A DNA stretch of 64,000 nt. It comes from Flavobacteriaceae bacterium (lineage in GTDB: Bacteria; Bacteroidota; Bacteroidia; Flavobacteriales; Flavobacteriaceae). Below are positions 45,526-54,499 of this stretch, piece after piece. The translations under genes and the position numbers were made by a program. The notes beneath the pieces were generated by a model. The model was not told the origin of the DNA. It saw only the letters and a list, made by a program, of their open reading frames with translations, and did not search any database. The number at the start of each line of letters is the position of its first letter. Within the stretch, counting starts at the first letter, position 1. The stretch covers positions 806,001 to 870,000 of the forward strand of contig JAGYKX010000005.1 of NCBI GenBank assembly GCA_018401115.1. The letters are read 5' to 3'.

Positions 45526-46497
45526 ATGAAAAAAACCATTGCAGTGATTATGGGAGGGTACACCAGTGAATTTGAAATTTCACTAAAAAGCGGCTCTGTA
45601 GTTGCAGCTCATTTAGATCCTGAAAAATACGAGGTATACCCTATAGTGATTACAAAAAATAGGTGGACCTATACTACTGATCACGGCGCAGTGTATCCTA
45701 TTCAAAAGGGAAATTTCAGTCTGGAACTCCCTCACAAGCAAGTTTTGTTTGACGGTGTTTTCAATGCCATTCACGGAAGCCCTGGAGAAGATGGTAAAAT
45801 TCAAGCTTACCTAGAACTTTTGGGTATTCCCCAAACTGCTTGTGATTTTTATCAAGCAGCGCTTACCTACAACAAAAGAGATTTGTTAAGTGTGCTAAAG
45901 CCCTATAGGATTGCCATGGCGAAATCTTATTTTCTGAACTATGGTGACCCTATAAATCATGAGGCTATTATTCAAAAAGTTGGTTTACCTTGTTTTGTAA
46001 AAGCCAATAGATCAGGAAGTAGTTTTGGTATTAGTAAGGTATATGCAATAGATCAGATGGAGGCTGCAATTGAGATTGCTTTTAAAGAAGATAAGGAGGT
46101 GATTATTGAAGAGGCCTTGGTGGGAAAAGAAGTGTCTGTGGGAGTGATTCAATACCAAGGTAAAACAAAGGTATTGCCTATTACAGAAATTATAAGTGAA
46201 AACGACTTTTTTGACTATCAGGCAAAATACGAAGGAAAATCTACAGAAATTACCCCTGCTACACTAGATCCTGAAGTGGAACAAAATATTATTGTTGTAG
46301 CTACATTTGTTTATAATACATTGAAATTAAAAGGCTTTACCAGATCTGAATTTATTTTAGTCAACAATGTTCCTCATCTATTAGAAGTAAATACAACACC
46401 GGGAATGACCCAACACAGCATACTACCTCAGCAAGCAAGAGAGGCTGGAATTTCGCTTCCAGAATTATTTGAAAGCGCCCTTGAATCTATATGGTAA
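45526..46497 (+). CDS. ddl: D-alanine--D-alanine ligase
   Basis: ATP-grasp ligase making D-Ala-D-Ala for peptidoglycan, 323 residues. The N-terminal GGYTSEFEISLKSG is typical, the ATP-binding KANRSGSSFGISKVY lies near residue 164 and EEALVGKEVSVGVIQY near 200. The C-terminal RSEFILVNNVPHLLEVNTTP carries the Mg2+ ligands. It is complete and divergent from the PASTA gene, with coaD next. Confidence 0.96.
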   Translation: MKKTIAVIMGGYTSEFEISLKSGSVVAAHLDPEKYEVYPIVITKNRWTYTTDHGAVYPIQKGNFSLELPHKQVLFDGVFNAIHGSPGEDGKIQAYLELLGIPQTACDFYQAALTYNKRDLLSVLKPYRIAMAKSYFLNYGDPINHEAIIQKVGLPCFVKANRSGSSFGISKVYAIDQMEAAIEIAFKEDKEVIIEEALVGKEVSVGVIQYQGKTKVLPITEIISENDFFDYQAKYEGKSTEITPATLDPEVEQNIIVVATFVYNTLKLKGFTRSEFILVNNVPHLLEVNTTPGMTQHSILPQQAREAGISLPELFESALESIW

Positions 46498-46577
46498 TTA
46501 TTTATTATGCTGTTTTTGGAAACTGGCAATACAAACGCTTGAAAAGCAAGTATATTTAAAGCTAAAACTAAATTGTT

Positions 46578-46585
46578 TAATTTTG
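46578..46585 (+). promoter_or_regulatory. -7 box directly before coaD
   Basis: TAATTTTG ends 4 bases before the coaD ATG, implying a leaderless or near-leaderless transcript. Confidence 0.5.
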
Positions 46586-46589
46586 TTGA

Positions 46590-47060
46590 ATGGATAAAAA
46601 AATAGCTGTTTTCCCGGGATCCTTTGATCCACTTACCCTTGGGCATTTAGATGTCATACAAAGAGGCATTACTCTTTTTGACAGGCTTATTATTGCCATT
46701 GGGGTAAATACGGATAAAAAGTATATGTTTTCATTAGAAGAGCGATTGGAAATACTCCAAGAAACATTTAAAGACGAACCCAAAATTAGCGTTCATACCT
46801 ACAGCGGTTTAACGGTAGATTTCTGTAAAGAAATTAAAGCAAACTTTATTCTTAGAGGACTCAGAAATCCTGCTGATTTTGAATTTGAAAAAGCCATTGC
46901 CCATACCAATAGAAAGCTCTCCGAAATTGAAACCGTTTTTTTACTCACCTCATCAGGTAAATCGTATATCAGTTCTTCAATTGTTAGAGATGTTATAAGA
47001 CACGGAGGTGATTATTCAGGGCTAGTTCCAAAAGCAGTATTAAATATTTCAAGAGAATAG
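46590..47060 (+). CDS. coaD: Phosphopantetheine adenylyltransferase
   Basis: Penultimate step of coenzyme A synthesis, 156 residues. The nucleotidyltransferase motif GSFDPLTLGHLDVIQ (T/HxGH) is near residue 10, LRGLRNPADFEFEKAIAHTN near 88 and the C-terminal SYISSSIVRDVIRHGG near 128. It is complete. The ddl-coaD pair is common in Bacteroidetes, but coaD has its own -7 box. Confidence 0.96.
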   Translation: MDKKIAVFPGSFDPLTLGHLDVIQRGITLFDRLIIAIGVNTDKKYMFSLEERLEILQETFKDEPKISVHTYSGLTVDFCKEIKANFILRGLRNPADFEFEKAIAHTNRKLSEIETVFLLTSSGKSYISSSIVRDVIRHGGDYSGLVPKAVLNISRE

Positions 47061-47106
47061 CCTGAAAATTAACCTAGTTAGACCAACAAAGTTTTTAATC
47101 CCATAT

Positions 47107-47691
47107 CTATTCAAACAAAACTTTAATGTTGGTGAAAGAGTTCTGTAGGGCCTTTTTAATTTTATCTGGACCTTTCCACTTCACTTTAACAATACCTTCT
47201 TCTAATTGCCCCAGCAAAGGCCCATTATAAGAAGTTTTCATTGCAAACCAGTGCACTTCTTTAAGTTTGTATTGTCCGTTTCTCTTGAATATATGATAGG
47301 TAGTCCTCAAGAAGTTTTCAATCTCCAGGCCTTTTACACCAGTTTCCTCCTTCACTTCTCTTATTGCGGCAGCTTCAATAGTCTCCCCCTTGTCTACTTT
47401 ACCTTTTGGCAAATCCCACTTATCATTTCTATATATAAAAAGCACCTTTCCTTGTGGGTTAGTGACTACACCTCCTGCCGCTACAACCCTAGGTATGGTC
47501 TTAGAAAACTTGTTCAATATTTCTTCGTGGTTGGGATGGTATATATATGCTTTGTTAAGCTTCTTTTTAGAAAGTGCTGAAATGGCCTTTTGAATCGCTT
47601 CCTCATTTAATGGAAAATAAGTGCTTTCTTCAGATTCCGCCAGTTTATTTGTCAGAATCATAGGAGATTCATTCACAAAAACTTTATACAT
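47107..47691 (-). CDS. NUDIX hydrolase
   Basis: A 194-residue protein with an N-terminal extension of about 65 residues and a NUDIX domain. The Nudix box reads GKVDKGETIEAAAIREVKEE followed by TGV, matching GX5EX7REUXEEXGU. The substrate (nucleoside diphosphate derivative) cannot be deduced. The ATG used here lies inside the -7 box of divergent pyrE; ATG 47661 (MILTNKL) is an alternative start that would leave room for a promoter. Confidence 0.9.
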   Translation of the reverse strand: MYKVFVNESPMILTNKLAESEESTYFPLNEEAIQKAISALSKKKLNKAYIYHPNHEEILNKFSKTIPRVVAAGGVVTNPQGKVLFIYRNDKWDLPKGKVDKGETIEAAAIREVKEETGVKGLEIENFLRTTYHIFKRNGQYKLKEVHWFAMKTSYNGPLLGQLEEGIVKVKWKGPDKIKKALQNSFTNIKVLFE

Positions 47692-47694
47692 TTG
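47687..47694 (+). promoter_or_regulatory. -7 box directly before pyrE
   Basis: TACATTTG ends 4 bases before the pyrE ATG at 47699 and overlaps the start codon of the divergent NUDIX gene. Confidence 0.55.
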
Positions 47695-47698
47695 TGTT

Positions 47699-48343
47699 AT
47701 GATTTTAGATAGCGAAACCGCAAAACAAACAGCTGCACTATTATTACAAATTAATGCAATAAAATTGAGACCAGAAAATCCTTTTTCTTGGGCCTCAGGA
47801 TGGAAATCTCCTATTTATTGCGATAACAGAATAGTGCTCTCATTTCCAGAGGCCAGAAAATTTGTATCCACAAAAATGGCAGCGCAAATAAAAACACTTT
47901 ACCCCAATCCAGATGCCATAGCTGGGGTTGCCACAGGAGCCATAGGCATGGGTTTATTGGTCGCTGAAATATTAGACCTCCCTTTTGTTTATATTAGACC
48001 TGAAGCAAAATCTCACGGAAGACAAAACAAAATTGAAGGGCAGTTGCAAGAGAATGCCAAAGTAGTTGTGATAGAAGACCTTATCTCAACAGGCAAAAGT
48101 AGTCTGAGAGCTGTTGATGCATTAGAAGAAGTAGGTGCAAAAGTTATGGGAATGTTAGCTATTTTCACATATGGTTTTGAAACTGCTGAAGAAAATTTCC
48201 TAAAGCAAAATACCACACTTCATACCTTGAGCGATTACAACTACTTAATTACACAAGCATCTAACGAGGGTACTGTAAGCAATGACTACCTAGACACTTT
48301 GAAAGAATGGAGGAAAAATCCCTCTCAGTGGAACCAACAATAA
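47699..48343 (+). CDS. pyrE: Orotate phosphoribosyltransferase
   Basis: Makes OMP from orotate and PRPP in pyrimidine synthesis, 214 residues from ATG 47699. The track start (47621) lies inside the NUDIX gene and is upstream of the -7 box, so it is not used. FSWASGWKSPIYCDNR near residue 25 and the PRPP loop VVVIEDLISTGKSSLRAV near 120 are the family marks. It is followed by the SRPBCC gene on the same strand. Confidence 0.95.
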   Translation: MILDSETAKQTAALLLQINAIKLRPENPFSWASGWKSPIYCDNRIVLSFPEARKFVSTKMAAQIKTLYPNPDAIAGVATGAIGMGLLVAEILDLPFVYIRPEAKSHGRQNKIEGQLQENAKVVVIEDLISTGKSSLRAVDALEEVGAKVMGMLAIFTYGFETAEENFLKQNTTLHTLSDYNYLITQASNEGTVSNDYLDTLKEWRKNPSQWNQQ

Positions 48344-48422
48344 TTCATAAGTAGTTGGTCTTATAAACACTTACTTATCGGAACAAACGGAAGTTTCGAT
48401 TAAACCAAAAGATTTTTATAAT

Positions 48423-48821
48423 ATGTTAATAGAAACGAGCCCAGTACTTTTAAATACTTCTGACAAATCGGTATTTAACTTCTTAAATGAAATTAAAAAT
48501 TTCGAACACCTCATGCCAGAGAACACCAGTAAATTTGAAGTCCTCAGCGAGGATCGTTTCCTCTTCGCTTTAAAAGGAATGCCGGAAATAGTTTTGCAAA
48601 AAAATGGATCAGAGGCCAACTCGTATGTATTATTGGGTGCTGCAAGTGATAAGTTACCTTTCACGCTTAAAGGAAATATCGTTAATAAAGATGAAGACAG
48701 CACAGAAGTACAATTGGTTTTTGAAGGCACCTTCAATGCCATGATGGAAATGATGATTAAGACACCTATTACAAATTTCGTGAATGCATTATCTGAAAAC
48801 TTAACTAAAGTTCAATTTTAA
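48423..48821 (+). CDS. SRPBCC (START-like) family protein
   Basis: A 132-residue protein with the helix-grip fold: FNFLNEIKNFEHLMPENTSKF near residue 18 and a C-terminal amphipathic helix (MMIKTPITNFVNALSENLTK). Such proteins bind hydrophobic ligands; no ligand is evident. It follows pyrE by 79 bases, a neighbourhood I believe is recurrent in Flavobacteria. Full ATG-to-stop; real gene with unknown role. Confidence 0.8.
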   Translation: MLIETSPVLLNTSDKSVFNFLNEIKNFEHLMPENTSKFEVLSEDRFLFALKGMPEIVLQKNGSEANSYVLLGAASDKLPFTLKGNIVNKDEDSTEVQLVFEGTFNAMMEMMIKTPITNFVNALSENLTKVQF

Positions 48822-48840
48822 GCAAGCTCACTCAGCCCTG

Positions 48841-49569
48841 TTAAAGTTTCAAGGATACCTCCTTAAACTGAAAAAACTCTTTTAAGCCTTCTTGGTTTTC
48901 AATGATCAATGCTCCATTAGAGGAAACCCCTCTAATAATCCCTTGGAAGCTTTTTTGATTAGAACGTTTAAAAGTGTTTACCACTCCAAGGCCAAACAAT
49001 TGGCTTTCATAGCTGAACTTTAATGAGGAATAGGATATTTGCTCCATCTCGGCGAGCGATTTATCTAATTGAATCATTAAGATCTCAAGTAAGTAGTCCA
49101 GTTTAATAGCTAGCTTGGAATGTTCACTCAGTGCAGTAGCTTTTGTTAATTCAGGCATTGAAAACTTAAAAACATTCAATCCTATTCCAATGACACTTGA
49201 AGTGATTTCATTTCCTTGAATGGTATTCTCAATGAGAATTCCACCTGCTTTTTTACCCTGGATTAATATATCATTAGGCCATTTAACCCTTACATGCTCT
49301 GAAAATAGCGCGAAGACTTGACGCACTGCTAAAGAAATTGACATGGCTATTTTAAATTGATCCTTTAAAGGTATATTCAGTTGCTTTTTATAAATACTCA
49401 AACTAATACTACTGCCCTTTGAGCCCATCCAAGTATTTCCCAGTTGTCCTCTTCCTGCTGTTTGCTCTGTAGCTACAACAAAAGTATTGTCTTGTAACAT
49501 TCCTTTACCCAAAAGGTCTTTGAGGTAATCATTTGTAGAAGAAATTTTATCCAAATAAATAAGGGGCAT
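48841..49569 (-). CDS. birA: Biotin--[acetyl-CoA-carboxylase] ligase
   Basis: Attaches biotin to BCCP, 242 residues, monofunctional (no N-terminal DNA-binding domain). The biotinyl-AMP loop region reads TEQTAGRGQLGNTWMGSKGS near residue 34, KWPNDILIQGKKAGGIL near 95 and IGIGLNV near 128. It is divergent from rsfS and convergent with the SRPBCC gene. Confidence 0.94.
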   Translation of the reverse strand: MPLIYLDKISSTNDYLKDLLGKGMLQDNTFVVATEQTAGRGQLGNTWMGSKGSSISLSIYKKQLNIPLKDQFKIAMSISLAVRQVFALFSEHVRVKWPNDILIQGKKAGGILIENTIQGNEITSSVIGIGLNVFKFSMPELTKATALSEHSKLAIKLDYLLEILMIQLDKSLAEMEQISYSSLKFSYESQLFGLGVVNTFKRSNQKSFQGIIRGVSSNGALIIENQEGLKEFFQFKEVSLKL

Positions 49570-49654
49570 AAATAAAGATTTAATCTTTTAAAACAAGGCT
49601 AAAAAGCTGTTTAATCTTATGTTAAAAACAATAGCTAAGAACGTAAAAATATAA

Positions 49655-49662
49655 TAACTTTG
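49655..49662 (+). promoter_or_regulatory. -7 box of the rsfS-ftsH operon
   Basis: TAACTTTG matches TAnnTTTG, 20 bases before the rsfS ATG at 49683. Confidence 0.5.
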
Positions 49663-49682
49663 TAAAAATTTAAATTTTTTAA

Positions 49683-50057
49683 ATGTTAGATAAAAAAGGA
49701 GACGTAGATAATCTTATCTCATTAATTCTCAATGGAATAGAAGAAGTGAAAGGTTTAGATATTCAATTATTAGATCTTCGGGAAATAGAAAATACAGCCT
49801 GTGATTATTTCATTATTTGTAATGGAACTTCAAATACACATGTTAATGCCGTTGTTGGATCTATACAAAAAATAGTCAGTAAAACCATTCAAGACAAACC
49901 TTGGCATGTAGAAGGGTCTGAAAATGGAGAGTGGGTTTTACTGGATTATGTGAATGTTGTAGTTCACGTTTTTCAGAAACATATCAGAGAATATTACGAC
50001 ATAGAAAGCCTTTGGGGAGACGCCAAGGTCACTGCAATAACGAGTCCATCAAACTAA
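49683..50057 (+). CDS. rsfS: Ribosomal silencing factor RsfS
   Basis: Binds L14 and blocks subunit joining when nutrients are short, 124 residues. DLREIENTACDYFIICNGTS near residue 35 and WHVEGSENGEWVLLDYVNVV near 78 are diagnostic (Iojap family). It is first of a tight plus-strand run, 7 bases before ftsH. Confidence 0.95.
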   Translation: MLDKKGDVDNLISLILNGIEEVKGLDIQLLDLREIENTACDYFIICNGTSNTHVNAVVGSIQKIVSKTIQDKPWHVEGSENGEWVLLDYVNVVVHVFQKHIREYYDIESLWGDAKVTAITSPSN

Positions 50058-50064
50058 AAATAAA

Positions 50065-52143
50065 ATGGCAAAAGAATCTAAAACAAGTCCAATGAAACCA
50101 AAGTTCAATGCATGGTGGGTATACGCCACTGTAATAGCTTTACTAATAGGGTTTCAATTTATGAGCAGTGGTCTTTCTAACACGAGAAAGACAACCACTT
50201 CTGAACTGCAATCTTATTTGAAGAATGGGGATATTAATAAAATCATCATTATTAGCAACACCAGGCAAGCCAAAGTATTTTTAACCAAGGAAGCACTGGC
50301 TAAAGAAGTACATAAAGATGTTGCTGAAAAATCGTTCAATCTAAGCGGCTTAAGTCCAGAGTATATATTAGACTTTGGTGACCTTCAAAATTTCGAAAAC
50401 GATATTAAGACTATAAAATCGGAATATCAATTAGACACCTTAGTAGACTACGAGACTGAATCTAATGTATTTGGAGATTTACTTTTATCACTTTTACCCT
50501 TTGTACTGATCATTGGTATTTGGATTTACGTAATGAAGAGAATGTCTGGTGGCGCAGGTGGCGGAGGCGGAGGTCAAATTTTCAATATAGGAAAATCCAA
50601 AGCCAAACTATTTGATGAGAAGACAGACACCAGAACTTCTTTTAAAGATGTGGCAGGTTTAGAAGGTGCCAAAGAAGAAGTAGAAGAAATTGTTTCTTTC
50701 TTAAAACACCCAGAAAAATATACTTCTCTTGGAGGTAAAATTCCTAAAGGTGCTTTGTTGGTAGGACCTCCTGGAACAGGAAAAACATTATTGGCAAAAG
50801 CAGTAGCTGGTGAAGCTAAGGTCCCTTTCTTTTCTCTTTCAGGATCTGACTTTGTAGAGATGTTTGTTGGGGTTGGTGCTTCTAGAGTGAGGGATTTATT
50901 CAAACAAGCAAAAGAAAAATCTCCTGCTATTATCTTTATTGACGAAATAGACGCCATTGGTCGTGCTAGAGGTAAAAATAATATGACAGGGTCTAATGAT
51001 GAAAGAGAGAACACCCTAAACCAATTACTGACAGAAATGGACGGTTTTGGCACCAATACAAATGTTATAGTCTTAGCTGCCACAAACAGAGCAGATGTAT
51101 TAGACAAAGCATTGATGAGGGCAGGCCGTTTTGATAGGCAAATCTATGTGGATTTACCAGATATTAGAGAGCGTAAAGAAATATTTGAGGTTCATTTAAA
51201 GCCCATAAAGACCTCTGAAAAACTAGATATAGATTTCTTAGCCAGACAAACCCCAGGATTTTCTGGAGCAGATATTGCCAACGTTTGTAATGAAGCTGCT
51301 CTTATTGCAGCAAGAAAAGATAAAAAGGCTGTTAGCAAGCAAGACTTTTTAGATGCAGTAGATAGGATTGTAGGTGGATTAGAAAAGAAAAACAAAATCG
51401 TTACCCAGTCTGAAAAAGAAACCATTGCATATCACGAAGCGGGACACGCTACAGTGAGCTGGATGCTAGAACATGCCGCTCCTCTGGTGAAGGTAACCAT
51501 TGTTCCAAGAGGACAATCTCTAGGAGCTGCATGGTACCTTCCAGAAGAAAGGTTGATTGTTAGAACAGAGCAAATGCTAGATGAAATGTGTGCCACTTTA
51601 GGAGGGCGTGCAGCAGAAAAGGTGATTTTCAATAAAATATCTACTGGAGCCCTAAGCGACTTGGAAAAAGTGACCAAACAAGCGAGGGCTATGGTCACCG
51701 TTTACGGCTTAAATGAATCATTGGGAAACATTACTTACTACGATTCTTCAGGACAGTCTGAGTACGGTTTCACTAAGCCATATAGCGAGGAGACTGCTCA
51801 AAAAATAGACAAAGAAATTTCTATCTTAATAGAAGCACAATATCAAAGAGCTATTGAACTTTTAGAGGAAAACAAGGAGAAACTTACTACATTAGCAAAA
51901 AGGTTGTTAGAAAAAGAAGTGATTTTTAAGGACGATTTGGAAAAAATCTTTGGTGAAAGACCCTTTATTCCAGCACCAAAAGCCCTTCAAAAAGAAGCTA
52001 CTGCCAACCCAGATGATGAAGCTGATACAGGTATTTCTAGCCCACAAGAAAACCAAGCAAAAAACACTATTTCTGACAGTTCAGACGAGCATGTGAATGA
52101 AGTGACGGATGCAACAATAAATACAAAAGAAGGTAAAGCGTAA
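50065..52143 (+). CDS. ftsH: ATP-dependent zinc metalloprotease FtsH
   Basis: Membrane AAA+ protease degrading misfolded membrane proteins and regulators, 692 residues. Two N-terminal membrane helices (about 17-35 and 140-158) flank a periplasmic domain. The AAA domain has Walker A GPPGTGKT (234-241), Walker B IIFIDEID (289-296) and the SRH region ATNRADVLDKALMRAGRFDR. The zinc site HEAGH is at 457-461. The C-terminal tail is long, acidic and poorly ordered. A Gly-rich linker GGAGGGGGG follows helix 2. Confidence 0.97.
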   Translation: MAKESKTSPMKPKFNAWWVYATVIALLIGFQFMSSGLSNTRKTTTSELQSYLKNGDINKIIIISNTRQAKVFLTKEALAKEVHKDVAEKSFNLSGLSPEYILDFGDLQNFENDIKTIKSEYQLDTLVDYETESNVFGDLLLSLLPFVLIIGIWIYVMKRMSGGAGGGGGGQIFNIGKSKAKLFDEKTDTRTSFKDVAGLEGAKEEVEEIVSFLKHPEKYTSLGGKIPKGALLVGPPGTGKTLLAKAVAGEAKVPFFSLSGSDFVEMFVGVGASRVRDLFKQAKEKSPAIIFIDEIDAIGRARGKNNMTGSNDERENTLNQLLTEMDGFGTNTNVIVLAATNRADVLDKALMRAGRFDRQIYVDLPDIRERKEIFEVHLKPIKTSEKLDIDFLARQTPGFSGADIANVCNEAALIAARKDKKAVSKQDFLDAVDRIVGGLEKKNKIVTQSEKETIAYHEAGHATVSWMLEHAAPLVKVTIVPRGQSLGAAWYLPEERLIVRTEQMLDEMCATLGGRAAEKVIFNKISTGALSDLEKVTKQARAMVTVYGLNESLGNITYYDSSGQSEYGFTKPYSEETAQKIDKEISILIEAQYQRAIELLEENKEKLTTLAKRLLEKEVIFKDDLEKIFGERPFIPAPKALQKEATANPDDEADTGISSPQENQAKNTISDSSDEHVNEVTDATINTKEGKA

Positions 52144-52145
52144 TA

Positions 52146-52754
52146 TTGAATTTTTTTAGCAAAATATTTGGATCCTCTAAAAACAACCCAGCTTCAAGCC
52201 AGGTTGAGAGGTCCAAGTACATGCCAGAAGAAAAAACACCTGTAGACGAACTATTCACCATTAATTTTAAAAAAAATGGAGGTAAATTCTTATACTGTGA
52301 AGACAAAGATGAAGCATTAGCGCTTTTGAATAACATACTTGATGAGAACGATTGGAAAGAAAAACCCCTGCTCACTTTAGACAAGAACATGGCGCTATTT
52401 TGCGCAAACGCAGGATATGAAACTACCCATAAAACACAAGGAGCTGGTGTATTTTTCACCTCCTGTGAACACCTGATTGCTTTGAACGGCTCAATTTTAG
52501 TGAGCGACAGTCAGTTTGGAGAAAATAAGTTACCGGACTTACCAGAAATCATCATAGTATTTGCCAAAACCAGCCAAATGTTAGAAACCATACAAGATGG
52601 TTTAAAACAAATTAAAAAAAACTATCCCAAACAGATACCAGGAAATATTACCGCCATAAAGAACTTCAAGAAAGAAACTGAAGGTCAAAAAGATTTTATG
52701 AGCTACGGAAGCAGCAATAAAGATGTGTATCTGATTCTTCTAGAAGATCTTTAA
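52146..52754 (+). CDS. LUD domain protein
   Basis: A 202-residue protein with a LUD (LutB/LutC-like) domain, recognised by VFFTSCEHLIALNGSILVSD and IIIVFAKTSQMLETIQDGLK. No iron-sulfur cysteine cluster, so it is LutC-like and alone, without lutA/lutB. The only start that keeps the N-terminus FFSKIFGSS is TTG at 52146; the first ATG is MPEEKTPVDEL. Its place between ftsH and cdsA, with 2-base and 0-base gaps, suggests a membrane or lipid-linked role unlike lactate use; that is inference. Confidence 0.82.
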   Translation: MNFFSKIFGSSKNNPASSQVERSKYMPEEKTPVDELFTINFKKNGGKFLYCEDKDEALALLNNILDENDWKEKPLLTLDKNMALFCANAGYETTHKTQGAGVFFTSCEHLIALNGSILVSDSQFGENKLPDLPEIIIVFAKTSQMLETIQDGLKQIKKNYPKQIPGNITAIKNFKKETEGQKDFMSYGSSNKDVYLILLEDL

Positions 52755-53549
52755 ATGAGAGAATTAATAAGAAGGCTCCTCACTGGGGGGGTCTATGTAT
52801 TTATTTTACTAGCAGCTGTTTTTTTAAACTCAGATGCCTTTGACTTTCTATTTATGGCCTTTGGATTAGCCTGTATTTATGAATACAAAAGAATCACAAA
52901 ATTACGTGGCTACTATTTATTCATGGCTTATTTAGCCCTTTGGTGGTTGTTTATTTACCTCATCCAAAACAGTTTTACTATAGGACTTTTACTAGGTGCT
53001 ACATTAGGCATAAATACATTCTTATTGAAATATCTGTTAACTAAAAAAAAACAACAGCTCTCTAAAAATATAACCTTTATTTCTGGGGTATTTTACATAG
53101 GAGGCGGATGCATTTTTCTCACCCTTATTCCCTACACTACCCCTGAATTTGCCAAAATGCTCATAACGGGTATTTTTCTGATCATATGGGTGAATGATTC
53201 CTTTGCTTATTTGGTGGGTAAACAGTTTGGGAAAAATAAATTATACCCCTCTGTATCTCCAAAAAAAACCGTTGAAGGTGCGGTCGGTGGGCTCGTATTT
53301 GGACTTTTAGCAGCAGTTTTAATAGCTCAAATAGACCCCTTACTATCTTTAAGTCAATGGCTTCTTCTTGCCACGGTCGTTGTGATTACAGGAAATCTAG
53401 GAGACCTCCTTGAATCTAAATTCAAACGTATTGCTGGCGTAAAAGACAGCGGCGCAATTTTACCTGGCCATGGAGGGATGTTAGATAGACTAGATAGTCT
53501 TATATTTGCCGCACCATTTGCATATTTGCTCATCATTATCTTTAATTAG
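52755..53549 (+). CDS. cdsA: Phosphatidate cytidylyltransferase
   Basis: Makes CDP-diacylglycerol, the branch point of phospholipid synthesis, 264 residues with about 7-8 membrane helices. The C-terminal signature KRIAGVKDSGAILPGHGGML then DRLDS (about residue 228) contains the metal-binding residues. SPKKTVEGAVGGLVFG near 170 is also typical. It sits immediately before psd, which acts two steps later in the same pathway. Confidence 0.95.
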   Translation: MRELIRRLLTGGVYVFILLAAVFLNSDAFDFLFMAFGLACIYEYKRITKLRGYYLFMAYLALWWLFIYLIQNSFTIGLLLGATLGINTFLLKYLLTKKKQQLSKNITFISGVFYIGGGCIFLTLIPYTTPEFAKMLITGIFLIIWVNDSFAYLVGKQFGKNKLYPSVSPKKTVEGAVGGLVFGLLAAVLIAQIDPLLSLSQWLLLATVVVITGNLGDLLESKFKRIAGVKDSGAILPGHGGMLDRLDSLIFAAPFAYLLIIIFN

Positions 53550-53551
53550 TT

Positions 53552-54217
53552 ATGTTTCACAAAGAAGGTTTTAAGATTATTGCGATCACTTTTATTATTG
53601 TTGTAGCTCTTGCCCTCACGGCCGATGCCTATATTACAAATCACCTAATCAAATACGGTGTACAAGGTGTTGGATTGACTATCCTAGTGTTGATTTTACA
53701 ATTTTTCAGAAACCCAAAAAGGGATGTTCAATTTAATCTCAATGAAATTATCGCTCCTGTAGATGGCAAAGTTGTTGTTATAGAAGAGGTAGAGGAAAAG
53801 GAATACTTTTTGGGGAAAAGAAAGCAAGTTTCCATCTTCATGTCACCCTTAAATGTGCATGTAACAAGATATCCTGCTAGTGGTGTAATACAATACTCAA
53901 AATACCACCCTGGTAAATACTTAGTGGCATGGCACCCTAAAGCTAGTGAGGAAAATGAAAGAACTACCATAGTGATTAAAACACCCAAATTTGGCGATAT
54001 ATTATACAGACAAATCGCTGGTGCTTTAGCCAGAAGAATTGTTAATTATGCCAAAAAAGGAGACAAAGTCATTCAAGGAGCAGATGCAGGTTTTATAAAA
54101 TTTGGTTCAAGAGTAGACCTTTTCCTCCCTCTAGATTGTATTGTCACTGTAAGGCTTAATCAAAAAGTAGTGGGGGCTAAAACTGTTATAGCTACATTAG
54201 GAGATGGAGATGAGTAA
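53552..54217 (+). CDS. psd: Phosphatidylserine decarboxylase
   Basis: Converts phosphatidylserine to phosphatidylethanolamine, 221 residues, the short (non-proteobacterial) form. N-terminal membrane helices (about 10-45) are followed by APVDGKVVVIEEV and FMSPLNVHVTRYPASG, with active-site residues. The self-cleavage site is the Gly-Ser in FIKFGSRVDLFLP (about residue 186), which would yield the pyruvoyl alpha chain. It follows cdsA by 2 bases and overlaps the ACBP gene. Confidence 0.95.
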   Translation: MFHKEGFKIIAITFIIVVALALTADAYITNHLIKYGVQGVGLTILVLILQFFRNPKRDVQFNLNEIIAPVDGKVVVIEEVEEKEYFLGKRKQVSIFMSPLNVHVTRYPASGVIQYSKYHPGKYLVAWHPKASEENERTTIVIKTPKFGDILYRQIAGALARRIVNYAKKGDKVIQGADAGFIKFGSRVDLFLPLDCIVTVRLNQKVVGAKTVIATLGDGDE

Positions 54218-54464
54218 TACAATAGAAACAGATTTCAACAAAGCGGTTGCTAGGGTAAATAGCAGCAGCAAACCGCTGCCTCCAGACACCATGCTTAAAT
54301 TATATGCACTTTATAAAATAGCCACTAAAAATCAAGAAAATCCAAGCGGAGACAAGCCTTTAATCAGCGCATTTAAAGCAAATGCATTATTCCAGGCCAA
54401 ACACATGAGTATTGAAACTGCTATGCTAGAATATATTGCTATTGTAAAGGAAGAGGCGTTCTAG
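54210..54464 (+). CDS. Acyl-CoA-binding protein (ACBP family)
   Basis: An 84-residue small helical protein of the ACBP family, best known from eukaryotes. DTMLKLYALYKIATKNQENP and KPLISAFKANALFQAKHMSI match the acyl-CoA pocket (Tyr and Lys of YALYK; the usual second helix K-W is K-A here). It binds long-chain acyl-CoA in the cytoplasm. I use ATG 54210, overlapping psd by 8 bases (ATGAGTAA), so translation is coupled. It closes the cdsA-psd run. Confidence 0.88.
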   Translation: MSNTIETDFNKAVARVNSSSKPLPPDTMLKLYALYKIATKNQENPSGDKPLISAFKANALFQAKHMSIETAMLEYIAIVKEEAF

Positions 54465-54499
54465 TTAAGCCTATAGGTACTCTAATATAAAGCTAGATG

